A stretch of DNA of 64,000 nucleotides, from NCBI RefSeq assembly GCF_000429605.1, contig NZ_KE386926.1:17134-81133 (forward strand), written 5' to 3'. Each line of letters starts with the position of its first letter. The stretch's first letter is position 1. The notes under the pieces are model-generated. The model ran no database searches. It had not been told where the DNA came from and worked only from the letters and a program-made list of their open reading frames with translations. Both the position numbers and the translations under genes were made by a program. This document shows, piece after piece, positions 27,992 to 39,065 of this stretch. This DNA comes from Azonexus hydrophilus DSM 23864 (GTDB taxonomy: Bacteria > Pseudomonadota > Gammaproteobacteria > Burkholderiales > Rhodocyclaceae).

Positions 27992-28507
27992 ATGAAATCC
28001 CTCGAACACAAACTCGAACTTCTGATGTTCAACAGCCGCTGGCTGCTGGCGCCCTTCTACCTGGGGCTGATCTTCGCGATCGTCATTCTGCTGATCAAGT
28101 TCGTCAAGGAATTCATCAGCTTCGCCCCGACCGTGCTGACCGCCGAAGGCAGCGACGTGATCATCGGCATCCTGACCCTGATCGACGTGGTGATGATCGC
28201 CAACCTGCTGATCATCATCATCTTTGCCGGTTACGAGAATTTCGTCTCCAAGATCAACACCGGCGATACTGAAGACCGGCCGAGCTGGATGGGCCACGTC
28301 GGGTTTGCCGATCTGAAGATGAAACTGATCGGCTCGATCGTCGCCATTTCCGGGATCGAACTGCTCAAGGCCTTCATGCATGTCGAGAACTACACCAACG
28401 ACCAGCTTGCCTGGAAGGTCGGCCTGCACATGACTTTTGTCGTCTCCGGCGTCCTTTTCGCGGTCATGGACAAGCTCGGCGGCAAGCACCACAGCAGCGA
28501 CGAATGA
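27992..28507 (+). CDS. UPF0114 (YqhA-like) membrane protein
   Basis: 171 residues with four membrane helices. The UPF0114 pattern is visible: an N-terminal [22 protein letters not shown], central [25 protein letters not shown], and [16 protein letters not shown]. Function is unknown. It is divergent from the CNNM gene across about 230 bases, in which I see no feature I can name. Confidence 0.88.
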   Translation: MKSLEHKLELLMFNSRWLLAPFYLGLIFAIVILLIKFVKEFISFAPTVLTAEGSDVIIGILTLIDVVMIANLLIIIIFAGYENFVSKINTGDTEDRPSWMGHVGFADLKMKLIGSIVAISGIELLKAFMHVENYTNDQLAWKVGLHMTFVVSGVLFAVMDKLGGKHHSSDE

Positions 28508-28514
28508 TTCCGGG

Positions 28515-30666
<2,152 letters not shown>

Positions 30667-30711
30667 TAGAATCCCCCGTTCTGAATTTTTTGTTATCCGG
30701 AGACATTCCCA

Positions 30712-31035
30712 ATGATTAGTCTTGCCCACGCCCAGACCGCTGGCGCCGCCGACCCGACTGGCGGCTTCATGCAACTGCTGCCGATGATCCTGATGTTCGT
30801 CGTGCTGTGGTTCCTGATGATCCGCCCGCAGATGAAGAAGGCCAAGGAGCACAAGCAGCTGATCGCTGCGCTGCAGAAGGGCGACGAAGTCGTCACCGGC
30901 GGCGGCCTGGTCGGTCGCATCACCAAGGTCGATGAAAACTACGTCACCGTGGAAATCGCCGAAGGCACGGAAGTCATCGTCCAGAAGCCCGCCGTGGCCA
31001 TCGCCCTGCCCAAGGGTACGCTGAAGTCGCTGTAA
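30712..31035 (+). CDS. yajC: Preprotein translocase accessory subunit YajC
   Basis: 107 residues; one membrane helix (about 20-40, MQLLPMILMFVVLWFLMIRP) with the conserved RPQMKKAKEH following, then a soluble beta-rich domain (GDEVVTGGGLVGRI). Forms part of the SecDF-YajC complex. Preceded by a GGAGA ribosome site. Confidence 0.95.
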   Translation: MISLAHAQTAGAADPTGGFMQLLPMILMFVVLWFLMIRPQMKKAKEHKQLIAALQKGDEVVTGGGLVGRITKVDENYVTVEIAEGTEVIVQKPAVAIALPKGTLKSL

Positions 31036-31047
31036 TCCATCCCGAAG

Positions 31048-31068
31048 GGCGGCTACGGCCGCCTTTTT
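31048..31068 (+). terminator. Hairpin with T-run between yajC and secD
   Basis: GGCGGC-TACG-GCCGCC followed by TTTTT. It has terminator form but lies inside the yajC-secD-secF operon, so it may act as a partial attenuator. Confidence 0.6.
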
Positions 31069-31083
31069 CGCTTCAAAGCCGCC

Positions 31084-32961
31084 ATGAATCGTTACCCTCT
31101 CTGGAAGTACGTCACCGTCGCCATCGCGCTGGTCTTCGGCTTCATCTACACCCTGCCCAATTTCTTCGGCGAATCGCCGGCCGTCCAGGTCTCCAGCGCC
31201 AAGGTCACGCTCAAGGTCGATGCGACCACCCTGGCCCGCGTTGAAGAAGTCCTCCAGGCCGCCGGCATCGGCCATGACGGAATCCAGCTCGACAATGTCG
31301 GCGTCAAGGCCCGTTTCAAGGACACCGACACCCAGTTGAAGGCCAAGGACGCCATCGAGCGCGCCTTCAACCCGGACAGCAGCGACCCGCAGTACGTCAT
31401 CGCCTTGAACCTGCTGACTGCCTCGCCGCAATGGCTGACCTCGCTCAACGCGCTGCCGATGTACCTCGGTCTCGACCTGCGCGGCGGCGTACACTTCCTG
31501 CTCCAGGTCGACATGCCCGGCGCACTGCAGAAACGCCTCGACTCGACCGCGGCCGACCTGCGCAGCCTGCTGCGCGACAAGAACATCCGCCACGCCGGCA
31601 TCAACCGCGACGGCGACCGCATCGTCATCAAGTTCCGCGACGCCGAAACCCGCGAACGCGCCAGCAAGACCCTGGCCGACAACAGCAACGACCTGACGCT
31701 GGCCGAAGCCGGCCAGGGCGACGACCTGCGCCTGCTGGCCACGCTCAAGCCGGAAGCTGAAAAGAAGATCGCCGAATTCGCGATCAAGCAGAACATCAAC
31801 ACCCTGCACAACCGGATCAACGAACTCGGCGTCGCCGAGCCGGTGATCCAGCAACAGGGTGCCGACCGCATCGTCGTCCAGTTGCCGGGCGTGCAGGACA
31901 CGGCCAAGGCCAAGGACATCCTCGGCCGTACTGCGACCCTGGAAATCCGCATGGTCGACGACAGCCCCGGTGCGCTCGAAGCCGGCCTGGCCGGCAACGT
32001 CCCCTTCGGCACCGAGTTGTACACCGAACGCGGCGGCTCGCCGTTGCTGGTCAAGAAGCAGGTCGTCCTCACCGGCGACCGCCTGACCGATGCCCAGCCC
32101 GGTTTCGACGGTCAGACCAACGAACCGGCCGTGCACCTGACGCTGGATTCGGCGGGTGCCCGCATCTTCAAGGACATCACCCGCGACAACGTCGGCAAGC
32201 GCATGGCCATCCTGCTGATCGAAAAGGGTAAGGGCGAAGTCGTTACCGCCCCGGTCATCCGCACCGAAATCGGTGGCGGTCGCGTGCAGATTTCCGGCCG
32301 CATGACCACCTCCGAGGCCAACGATGTCGCCCTGCTGCTGCGCGCCGGCTCGCTGGCGGCTCCGATGGACATCATCGAAGAACGCACCATCGGCCCGTCG
32401 CTCGGCAAGGAAAACATCGAACGCGGCTTCAACGCCACACTGTGGGGCTTCGTCGCCATCGCCGTGTTCATGATCGCCTACTACCAGGTCGTCGGTCTGG
32501 TCTCGGTGATTGCCCTGGCCACCAACCTGTTGCTGCTGGTTGCCCTGCTCTCCTTGCTGCAGGCCACGCTGACGCTGCCCGGCATCGCCGCCATCGCGCT
32601 GACGCTGGGCATGGCCATCGACGCCAACGTGCTGATCAACGAACGCATCCGCGAAGAACTGCGCAACGGCATGCCACCGCAAGCGGCACTGTCGGAAGGT
32701 TACGAGCGCGCTTTCGGCACCATTCTCGACTCCAACATCACCACGCTGATCGCCGGCCTGGCCCTGCTCATCTTCGGCTCCGGCCCGGTGCGCGGCTTTG
32801 CCGTGGTCCATTGCCTAGGCATCCTGACCTCGATTTTCTCCGCCGTCGTCGTCTCGCGCGCCATGGTCAACCTGATCTACGGCCGCCAGAAGAAGCTCAC
32901 CAAGATTGCCATCGGCAATGTCTGGAAACCCGGTACGGCAACTGCCGACGGTCAGAAATAA
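31084..32961 (+). CDS. secD: Protein translocase subunit SecD
   Basis: 625-residue RND-type inner-membrane protein that uses the proton gradient to assist Sec export. N-terminal helix, large periplasmic P1 domain containing LGLDLRGGVHFLLQVD, P4 head region, then five C-terminal helices with GMAIDANVLINERIREE. Full length. Start ATG follows the intergenic hairpin. Confidence 0.96.
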   Translation: MNRYPLWKYVTVAIALVFGFIYTLPNFFGESPAVQVSSAKVTLKVDATTLARVEEVLQAAGIGHDGIQLDNVGVKARFKDTDTQLKAKDAIERAFNPDSSDPQYVIALNLLTASPQWLTSLNALPMYLGLDLRGGVHFLLQVDMPGALQKRLDSTAADLRSLLRDKNIRHAGINRDGDRIVIKFRDAETRERASKTLADNSNDLTLAEAGQGDDLRLLATLKPEAEKKIAEFAIKQNINTLHNRINELGVAEPVIQQQGADRIVVQLPGVQDTAKAKDILGRTATLEIRMVDDSPGALEAGLAGNVPFGTELYTERGGSPLLVKKQVVLTGDRLTDAQPGFDGQTNEPAVHLTLDSAGARIFKDITRDNVGKRMAILLIEKGKGEVVTAPVIRTEIGGGRVQISGRMTTSEANDVALLLRAGSLAAPMDIIEERTIGPSLGKENIERGFNATLWGFVAIAVFMIAYYQVVGLVSVIALATNLLLLVALLSLLQATLTLPGIAAIALTLGMAIDANVLINERIREELRNGMPPQAALSEGYERAFGTILDSNITTLIAGLALLIFGSGPVRGFAVVHCLGILTSIFSAVVVSRAMVNLIYGRQKKLTKIAIGNVWKPGTATADGQK

Positions 32962-32973
32962 GGGAACACGGAC

Positions 32974-33921
32974 ATGGAATTCTTCCGTATCAAGAAGGAC
33001 ATCCCCTTCATGCGCCACGCGCTGGCGTTCAACGTCATCTCGCTGGTGACTTTCGTCCTGGCCGTCTTCTTCCTAGCCACCAAGGGCCTGCACCTGTCCG
33101 TCGAATTCACCGGCGGCACGCTGATCGAAGTCAAATACCAGCAGGCTGCGGACCTCGAAAGGATTCGCGGCGCGCTAGGCAAGAACGGCTTCAACGACTA
33201 CACGGTGCAGAACTTCGGCTCGTCGCAGGACGTCATGATCCGCCTGCCGCTACGCGACGCCGCCGACAGCGCCCAGCAGGGTGACCGCGTGATGCAGGCG
33301 CTGAACCTGGAGGCCCCCGGGGCCAGCCTGCAACGTGTCGAATACGTCGGCCCGCAGGTCGGCCGCGAACTCGCCGAAAACGGTGCGCTAGCGCTGCTGG
33401 TGGTGATCATCGGCATCATGATCTACCTCGCCTTCCGCTTCGAATGGCGTTTCGCGCTGTCGGCGATCATCGCCAACATGCACGACGTGATCATCATCCT
33501 CGGCTTCTTCGCCGCCTTCCAGTGGGAATTCTCGCTGTCGGTGCTGGCCGCCGTACTGGCCGTGCTCGGCTACTCGGTCAACGAGTCGGTGGTCGTCTTC
33601 GACCGCGTCCGCGAAACCTTCAAGAAGGTCCGCGGCATGACCACGCCACAGGTGCTCGACCGCGCCATCACCAGCACCATCAGCCGGACGATCATCACCC
33701 ACGGTTCTACCCAGGTCATGGTCCTGTCGATGCTGATCTTCGGCGGCGAGACCCTGTACTACTTCTCGCTGGCACTGACCATCGGCATCCTGTTCGGCAT
33801 CTACTCCTCGGTGCTGGTCGCCAGCCCGCTGGTCATGTGGCTCGGTGTCTCGCGCGAGCAGTTCGTCAAACCGAAAAAGGCCGCCGCCGAAGGCGTGGCT
33901 GACGACGGGGCGTGCGTCTGA
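32974..33921 (+). CDS. secF: Protein translocase subunit SecF
   Basis: 315-residue partner of SecD. Has the N-terminal helix, the VEFTGGTLIEVKY motif, and C-terminal helices including GYSVNESVVVFDRVRE. 12 bases downstream of secD. Transcription ends in the strong hairpin beyond the stop. Confidence 0.96.
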   Translation: MEFFRIKKDIPFMRHALAFNVISLVTFVLAVFFLATKGLHLSVEFTGGTLIEVKYQQAADLERIRGALGKNGFNDYTVQNFGSSQDVMIRLPLRDAADSAQQGDRVMQALNLEAPGASLQRVEYVGPQVGRELAENGALALLVVIIGIMIYLAFRFEWRFALSAIIANMHDVIIILGFFAAFQWEFSLSVLAAVLAVLGYSVNESVVVFDRVRETFKKVRGMTTPQVLDRAITSTISRTIITHGSTQVMVLSMLIFGGETLYYFSLALTIGILFGIYSSVLVASPLVMWLGVSREQFVKPKKAAAEGVADDGACV

Positions 33922-33945
33922 GGCGCTGAGCGCCCAGGGAATTAC

Positions 33946-33980
33946 CGACCCGGTCTGCGGTTTTCGCAGACCGGGTTTTT
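33946..33980 (+). terminator. Intrinsic terminator after secF
   Basis: Twelve-base stem ACCCGGTCTGCG / CGCAGACCGGGT with a short T-rich loop, then TTTT. Ends the queA-secF operon. Confidence 0.9.
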
Positions 33981-33994
33981 GTTTTCTGGGGCAC

Positions 33995-34026
33995 AAAAAA
34001 AACGCCCCGGAATCGCTTCCGGGGCG
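33995..34026 (-). terminator. Intrinsic terminator after nifS (minus strand)
   Basis: Stem CGCCCCGGAA / TTCCGGGGCG at 34003-34026. Read on the minus strand it is followed by eight T residues. It closes the iscA-nifU-nifS operon and abuts the secF terminator, insulating the convergent operons. Confidence 0.9.
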
Positions 34027-34065
34027 GTGAAGTTACTACAGAGAGAGACTGATGCAAAAACCGGG

Positions 34066-35271
34066 TCAGGCGTAGGTCGGGGCGAAGGCTTGCTCGGCTG
34101 AGACCGGGCCGCCGTCGCGCCAGTACGGCGACAATTTGCGCAATTGCGCAATGATCGGGGGAACCGCTTCGATGACCCGGTCGATTTCGGCTTCGGTGTT
34201 GTGCACCGACAGCGAGAAACGAATCGTGCCGTGGGCGGCGGTGTAGGGAATGCCCATCGCGCGCATCACATGCGACGGCTCCAGCGAACCTGAGGTACAG
34301 GCCGAGCCCGAGCTGCAGGCGATGCCCATCTTGTTGAGCAGCAGCAGGATGGCCTCGCCTTCGACGTATTCGAAGGCGATGTTGCTGGTGTTGGGAAGGC
34401 GGTTGCCCGGGTCGCCAGTCGGGAAGCAATGGGTGACCTGGCTGAGGATGCCCTTTTCCAGCTTGTCGCGCAAACGGCGGACTTCGGTGTTTTCCTTTTC
34501 CATGTTGAGCATGGCCAGTTCGCAGGCCATGCCGAGGCCAACGATGGACGCCGAGTTCTCGGTGCCGGCACGCCGGCCGCGCTCCTGGTGACCGCCACGC
34601 AGCAGCGGGCGGAAGCGGCAGCCGCGACGCAGGTAGAGGACGCCGATGCCCTTCGGTGCATGCAGCTTGTGACCGGAGAGCGACAGCATGTCGATCTTGG
34701 TGTTCTTCAGATCGATGGGCAGCTTGCCGACCGCCTGGACCGCATCGGTATGGAACATGATGCCCTTGGCCGCCGCCAGCGCAGCCATTTCCTCGACCGG
34801 GAACAGGGTGCCGGTCTCATTGTTGGCCCACATCACCGAAACGATTGCGACGCGGTCGTGCAGCAGCGACTTGTATTCGTCGATGTCGATACGGCCCTTC
34901 TTGTCCACCTTGAGCTTGTGGACGATGTAGCCTTCCTTTTCCAGCCATTCGCACAGGGTCAGGATGGCCGGGTGCTCGACGGTGGTGGTGATCACCGTGT
35001 TGCGTTCCGGCTGTGCCTTGAGCGCCGACAGGATGGCGGTCGAATCGGATTCGGTGCCGCAGGAGGTGAAGATGATTTCCGAGTCGTGCTCAGCGCCGAG
35101 CAGCGCCTGCACCTGAGCGCGGGCCTTTTTCAGCGCCTTGCCGACTTCGCTGCCGAAAGCGTGGATCGACGAAGCGTTGCCGAAGTGCTCGGTGAAGAAC
35201 GGCAGCATCGCCTCGACCACGGCCGGCTCGCAGCGCGTGGTGGCGTTATTGTCCAGGTAGATCGGTTCCAT
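34066..35271 (-). CDS. nifS: Cysteine desulfurase NifS
   Basis: PLP enzyme that releases sulfur from cysteine for nitrogenase cluster assembly. 401 residues. PLP lysine K202 lies in SLSGHKLHAPKG. The persulfide cysteine C325 lies in ACSSGSACTSGS. Both fall at the same positions as in Azotobacter NifS. Last gene of the NifA-type operon iscA-nifU-nifS, 42 bases after nifU. Confidence 0.96.
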   Translation of the reverse strand: MEPIYLDNNATTRCEPAVVEAMLPFFTEHFGNASSIHAFGSEVGKALKKARAQVQALLGAEHDSEIIFTSCGTESDSTAILSALKAQPERNTVITTTVEHPAILTLCEWLEKEGYIVHKLKVDKKGRIDIDEYKSLLHDRVAIVSVMWANNETGTLFPVEEMAALAAAKGIMFHTDAVQAVGKLPIDLKNTKIDMLSLSGHKLHAPKGIGVLYLRRGCRFRPLLRGGHQERGRRAGTENSASIVGLGMACELAMLNMEKENTEVRRLRDKLEKGILSQVTHCFPTGDPGNRLPNTSNIAFEYVEGEAILLLLNKMGIACSSGSACTSGSLEPSHVMRAMGIPYTAAHGTIRFSLSVHNTEAEIDRVIEAVPPIIAQLRKLSPYWRDGGPVSAEQAFAPTYA

Positions 35272-35313
35272 GGCGCTGTCCTTTTTCGGTTTCTCTGTTG
35301 GGGTTGGGCGTTC

Positions 35314-36210
35314 TCAGGCTTCGACCGGCATGTGCGACGAAGGCAGCACCTGGACCAGCTCGCCCAAGGCTTCGATCATCTTCTGCTGGATGCCGCCGAG
35401 GGTGGCCGCTTCCATCATGCAACCGGAGCAGGCGCCCTTGAGATGCACGTAGATCTTCTTGCCTTGAACGTCGGCCAGTTCGACATCGCCGTGGTCGCGC
35501 TGGAGCATCGGGCGGACCGACTCGAGCACTTCCTCGATGATCTTGATCTTCTCGACGATCGACAGCTTCTTGCTCGGCGGCTTCGGGGCTTCCGGGGTGG
35601 CCGGGCACGGCGGCGGCGGCGAAACTTCGCCGGGGCCGGCGCGCGAGGCCTTGACCTTGGCCAGGATTTCCTCGATGCCTTCGTGGCAGGCGGCGCAACC
35701 GCCACCGGCCTTGGTGTAGAAGGTCACTTCCTCAACCGTGTTGAGGTTGTTGGCGGTGACCACGTCTTCGATCATCACTGCGTCGATGGCGAAGCACTTG
35801 CAGATCAGCGCGCCTTCTTCGTGGTCGTCGGACCATTCCTCGCCACGGTAGTTGGCAACGGCAGCCTGCAGCGCCTCGCGGCCCATGACCGAGCAGTGCA
35901 TCTTTTCCGGCGGCAGGCCGTCGAGGAAGTCGGCGATGTCCTGGTTCGAGACCTTGAGCGCCTCGTCCAGGGTCAAGCCCTTGATCATCTCGGTCAGCGC
36001 CGACGACGAGGCGATGGCCGAACCGCAACCAAAGGTCTGGAAATGCGCGTCTTCGATCACTTCCGTTTCCGGATTGACCTTGAGCATCAGGCGCAGCGCG
36101 TCGCCGCACTGGATCGAGCCAACATCGCCGATGCCGTTGGCTTCTTCCAGCGGACCGGAGTTGCGCGGGTTGAAGAAGTGTTCGCGGACCTTGTCAGAGT
36201 ATTCCCACAT
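35314..36210 (-). CDS. nifU: NifU Fe-S scaffold protein
   Basis: Modular scaffold that assembles clusters for nitrogenase. 298 residues. IscU-like domain with C35, C62 and C106; central permanent 2Fe-2S domain with C137, C139, C172 and C175; Pro-rich linker about 193-213; C-terminal Nfu domain with C261-x2-C264. All nine expected cysteines are present. Between iscA and nifS. Confidence 0.96.
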   Translation of the reverse strand: MWEYSDKVREHFFNPRNSGPLEEANGIGDVGSIQCGDALRLMLKVNPETEVIEDAHFQTFGCGSAIASSSALTEMIKGLTLDEALKVSNQDIADFLDGLPPEKMHCSVMGREALQAAVANYRGEEWSDDHEEGALICKCFAIDAVMIEDVVTANNLNTVEEVTFYTKAGGGCAACHEGIEEILAKVKASRAGPGEVSPPPPCPATPEAPKPPSKKLSIVEKIKIIEEVLESVRPMLQRDHGDVELADVQGKKIYVHLKGACSGCMMEAATLGGIQQKMIEALGELVQVLPSSHMPVEA

Positions 36211-36220
36211 GATGCTTCCC

Positions 36221-36544
36221 TCAGACCGAGAACGACGAGCCGCAGGAACACTGCGCGCTGGCGTTCGGATTGTCGAACTTGAAACCGGTGTGGGTCAGCG
36301 TGTCGACGAAATCGACAGTGACGTTGTCGATCATCGGCATGGTCATCGGATCGACCAGCAGCTTGACGCCGTCGACTTCGACTTCCCAGTCATCTTCAGC
36401 CTTCTCGGCTTCGAGCTTCATGCCGTACTGCAGGCCGGAACAGCCGCCGCCCGAGATCATCAGGCGCAGGCCGGCGACCGGCGTTTCGGAACCACGGATG
36501 AAACGTTGTACTGCTTTTACGGCGGCGGGGGTCAGATTGATCAT
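36221..36544 (-). CDS. iscA: IscA/HesB-type Fe-S carrier of the nif operon
   Basis: 107-residue A-type carrier with the three ligand cysteines C35 (GGGCSGLQY), C99 and C101 (QCSCGSSF). First gene of the operon, 10 bases upstream of nifU. Its start at 36544 is 26 bases downstream of the -12 element of a sigma-54 promoter, which rules out longer in-frame starts. Confidence 0.93.
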   Translation of the reverse strand: MINLTPAAVKAVQRFIRGSETPVAGLRLMISGGGCSGLQYGMKLEAEKAEDDWEVEVDGVKLLVDPMTMPMIDNVTVDFVDTLTHTGFKFDNPNASAQCSCGSSFSV

Positions 36545-36576
36545 GGCGATTCTCCCAGGGGTTGATGGCTTACTCA

Positions 36577-36593
36577 TTGCAAGCCCTGTGCCA
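36577..36593 (-). promoter_or_regulatory. Sigma-54 promoter of iscA-nifU-nifS
   Basis: On the minus strand: TGGCACAGGGCTTGCA, a near-perfect TGGCAC-N5-TTGCA. GG at 36592-36591 and GC at 36580-36579 are separated by 10 bases. Confidence 0.92.
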
Positions 36594-36649
36594 TCCCGAA
36601 ACCTATCGCCAAGCCTATGAATTAAATGAATTGTTGCTGCGCAGCGGCT

Positions 36650-36665
36650 TGTCGCATTTGCGACA
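36650..36665 (-). promoter_or_regulatory. NifA upstream activator site for iscAUS
   Basis: TGTCGCATTTGCGACA, a perfect TGT-N10-ACA palindrome about 65 bases upstream of the -24 element. It begins just past the stop codon of the preceding gene. Confidence 0.9.
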
Positions 36666-36666
36666 A

Positions 36667-37083
36667 TCACCCCAAAACATGTTCGTAAGCACGACGCATC
36701 AGGTCGCGCTCGATGGCGCTCAAGGAGCGTGCCTCGGCAATCGTGATGAATCGACCATCCAGTTGCTCGGCAGCGGCAAATGGCGGATCGATGCTGGCAA
36801 AAGCGCCGAGCAGCACCGCGACGTCGCCGGCGGAGGTATCCACCCAGCACTGGAATTCCGGCACCGCCTCGATTGCCCCTTCGGCCAAGCCAAGACGAAC
36901 CTCGGCCTCGCGCAGCACGGCGCTCGGATGTACCTGCACCGTCGGCGACCAGTCTTCCGGCCGTAGCGCGGCATCGGCCGGCAAGGGGGTAAACAGGGCG
37001 ACACCAGAAGGCAGACGCAGATAGCGCAAGCGCCCGCTGGTGCCCTGCTTGTGCAGGAGAAGCACACGTGTGTCCATATTCAT
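36667..37083 (-). CDS. Unknown protein, last gene of the nifN operon
   Basis: 138 residues, no signal peptide or membrane helix. I do not recognise the family. The second half (PEFQCWVDTSAGDVAVLLGA ... GRFITIAEARSLSAIERDL) loosely recalls the strand-helix end of Nudix-like folds, but no Nudix box is present. The start overlaps the upstream stop (ATGA), so it is translationally coupled to the preceding unknown gene. Position in a NifA-type operon implies a nitrogen-fixation role (inference). Confidence 0.75.
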   Translation of the reverse strand: MNMDTRVLLLHKQGTSGRLRYLRLPSGVALFTPLPADAALRPEDWSPTVQVHPSAVLREAEVRLGLAEGAIEAVPEFQCWVDTSAGDVAVLLGAFASIDPPFAAAEQLDGRFITIAEARSLSAIERDLMRRAYEHVLG

Positions 37084-37421
37084 GCCGGATACTCCGCAAT
37101 AACCGCGTCACCGCGCCACACTGGCGCCCTTCCCCAGACCTGCACGGCATCGACGTAACTACCCGCTTTCGCGGGATGCGGCAGCAGCACCTGGTATTCG
37201 GCGAAGACCCGCCCGTCCGGGAAAAAGGTTGCCTTGCCAAAACGCTGACCACCCCGCCAGACGGCAATCACACTCTCTTGCTGTGAGTAGGGATCGCGCT
37301 CCATCTCGAAACTGGCGGCAGCCCACACCGGTTCGTCGCCAATCGACAGACCGAGTTTGCCGACCTGCTCACGCAGTGCCTGGCACAGCGACTCGCCGAT
37401 ATCCGGGGACGGCGGTGTCAT
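37080..37421 (-). CDS. Unknown protein in the nifN operon
   Basis: 113 residues, soluble. Visible features: N-terminal amphipathic helix (ESLCQALREQVGKLGL), then beta-rich sequence with GGQRFGKATFFPDGRVFAEYQVL. No family recognised. It overlaps the following gene by an ATGA junction. The pair probably travels with nifN-nifX. Confidence 0.75.
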   Translation of the reverse strand: MTPPSPDIGESLCQALREQVGKLGLSIGDEPVWAAASFEMERDPYSQQESVIAVWRGGQRFGKATFFPDGRVFAEYQVLLPHPAKAGSYVDAVQVWGRAPVWRGDAVIAEYPA

Positions 37422-37446
37422 CGCCCGCCCCCGTCACTAGCCACCT

Positions 37447-37668
37447 TCAAACCGTTTGCGCCTTCTGCGCCGCCGCCAAGCGCTGGCTGGCTTCAGCCCA
37501 GGCCTGACAAGCGTCGTAAGTCGACTGCGCGATGCCCGGAATTTCCTGGTAGCCCGCCGGCAGGCGGTCTTCCACGAGGTCGTGCATTTGCGACGCCCAT
37601 TCCGAAGCAATACGCTTCAACTTCTTCACTTCCTTGTCGAGAGCGGCGAGTTCTTCGTCAGTCATCAT
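37447..37668 (-). CDS. Small nif-associated metalloprotein family (DUF683/CCE_0567)
   Basis: 73 residues, two helices: EELAALDKEVKKLKRIASEW and the later DACQAWAEASQRLAAAQ, with the family's MHDLVEDRLPAGYQEIP between. Homologues are encoded next to nifX and DUF269 genes. Role unknown. 11 bases downstream of the DUF269 gene. Confidence 0.85.
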   Translation of the reverse strand: MMTDEELAALDKEVKKLKRIASEWASQMHDLVEDRLPAGYQEIPGIAQSTYDACQAWAEASQRLAAAQKAQTV

Positions 37669-37679
37669 TTCCTCCGTCC

Positions 37680-38129
37680 TTACAGCCCGGCGACGTCCGG
37701 ATATTGGCCGATGCGTTCGAGAGCGATGCCGAGCAGCTTGTCCGCTTCATCCTTCATCTTGGAGAGGCTGGGAAAGCCGAAACGATGCACGTCGCGCAGC
37801 GTCTTCTCGACGGCAACCAGCTTGCCAACGGTGATGATGGCGCGGCCAAAACCTTCATGCGTCAGGTGCACCAGCGGCACGGCCAGCAGCTTGCATTCCT
37901 TCTCGATCAACACGGCGATGGCGTTGTAGAAGGCCTTGACGCGCGAAATCGTTTCATCATCCGGATCACCGATCAGCGGAATGGTCGCCTTGCGCTCCTT
38001 GGTCATGATGTAGGGGTCGAGAATTTTCTCGACGGTCCAGCCGGAATAGGTACCGTAGGTATCCAAGGCGCGCATCTGGCGCGCCATTTCCTTGACGAAA
38101 TCGGTTTCAAAGATGGGATCAGTGCTCAT
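37680..38129 (-). CDS. NifX-associated protein (DUF269)
   Basis: 149 residues of the DUF269 family, which almost always accompanies nifX or nifN. Typical segments: FVKEMARQMRALDTYGTYSGW and the C-terminal LRDVHRFGFPSLSKMKDEADKLL. Function not established; a role in FeMo-cofactor traffic is assumed from context. Overlaps the rseC-like gene by 11 bases. Confidence 0.92.
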   Translation of the reverse strand: MSTDPIFETDFVKEMARQMRALDTYGTYSGWTVEKILDPYIMTKERKATIPLIGDPDDETISRVKAFYNAIAVLIEKECKLLAVPLVHLTHEGFGRAIITVGKLVAVEKTLRDVHRFGFPSLSKMKDEADKLLGIALERIGQYPDVAGL

Positions 38130-38589
38130 GGTGGAACTCCTGTGGGGAAACTTGTGAAGAACGGGATAGCGGCAGCAGTTGCGGCGCCGGCATCAATCCG
38201 GGAACCAGGCCGATGGCGACGCGGGCAATGATCAGGGCGGCAACGAAGCCGACGATGGCGCCCAGCGCCGTTGCGCCGTCGCTACCTTCGAGCACGGCGC
38301 CAAGCCAGGCGCCGAACAGCATGGCGAAGGCCGGAAACAGGTAACCGAGCAGCGCCGACAACGTCAGCCGGCTTTCCGGCAAGGCCACGCAGACCATGTC
38401 ACCTGCGGCGATGCCAGCGCTGGCCGGCAGGGTCAGGACAGTCGCCGGACGGCCGGCAGCGATCTTGCCGATGCCGCAACTGCTGCCGTGACCACAGGCC
38501 GAACAGCCGCTGGTTTCCATGACGACGATGGCGCGGCCGTCCTCGATCCGCTGGACGATGCCGCGGTGTTCGATCATGCCGGCGCTCAT
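38119..38589 (-). CDS. RseC/MucC-family membrane protein within the nif operon
   Basis: 156 residues. An N-terminal cytoplasmic part carries four cysteines in CSACGHGSSCGIG, followed by two membrane helices (about 78-98, 105-130). This is the RseC family (SoxR reduction, sigma-E control), some members of which partner Rnf complexes. ATG at 38589 overlaps the nifX stop (ATGA), which decides the start. Here it may link Rnf-derived electrons to cluster biosynthesis (inference). Confidence 0.85.
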   Translation of the reverse strand: MSAGMIEHRGIVQRIEDGRAIVVMETSGCSACGHGSSCGIGKIAAGRPATVLTLPASAGIAAGDMVCVALPESRLTLSALLGYLFPAFAMLFGAWLGAVLEGSDGATALGAIVGFVAALIIARVAIGLVPGLMPAPQLLPLSRSSQVSPQEFHHEH

Positions 38590-39065
38590 CCCTGCCACCC
38601 TTCGTCTTCCATCGCCGCGAAGCGATCCGTTGCCGCCGCCTTGGTCTGCGCGGCGATAGCCCGGTCAACCCAGGCTACGCCACCTTCGCGCATGGCACCG
38701 GACAGCTCCAGCAGCAATTCGTCGATGGCGTCGACCTCGCCGACGCGGATCGGCTGGATGCCGGCGGCCATCAATTTCTTGATCGCCGACGCACCGATGG
38801 CCATGACATAGACCGCGGCGCAGCCGGCCAGGAAATCGACCTTGGCGATCAGCTTGTCCTCGTTGCCGTCCATGGCTTCTTCCGAAAACTCGCCGACGCC
38901 GACCAGGGTCGCCTTGTCCGGCGTCACCTCGTAGATGGCAAAACCCTCGGCAGCACCGAAATGCTGATTGACCCGGGTCCGGTCGGTCGAGGCGAAGGCA
39001 ATGCGGAGCACGGCTTCCGGCGCCTGCTTAATGGACCAGACCAGCTGCAGACGACGTGACGACAT
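38586..39065 (-). CDS. nifX: NifX, FeMo-cofactor carrier
   Basis: 159 residues of the NifX/NafY/VnfX family. Shows the diagnostic [22 protein letters not shown] and the [19 protein letters not shown] region. Binds NifB-co/VK-cluster during cofactor assembly. The ATG at 39065 lies 37 bases inside the end of nifN; an alternative ATG at 39083 adds residues not usual in the family. Confidence 0.92.
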   Translation of the reverse strand: MSSRRLQLVWSIKQAPEAVLRIAFASTDRTRVNQHFGAAEGFAIYEVTPDKATLVGVGEFSEEAMDGNEDKLIAKVDFLAGCAAVYVMAIGASAIKKLMAAGIQPIRVGEVDAIDELLLELSGAMREGGVAWVDRAIAAQTKAAATDRFAAMEDEGWQG

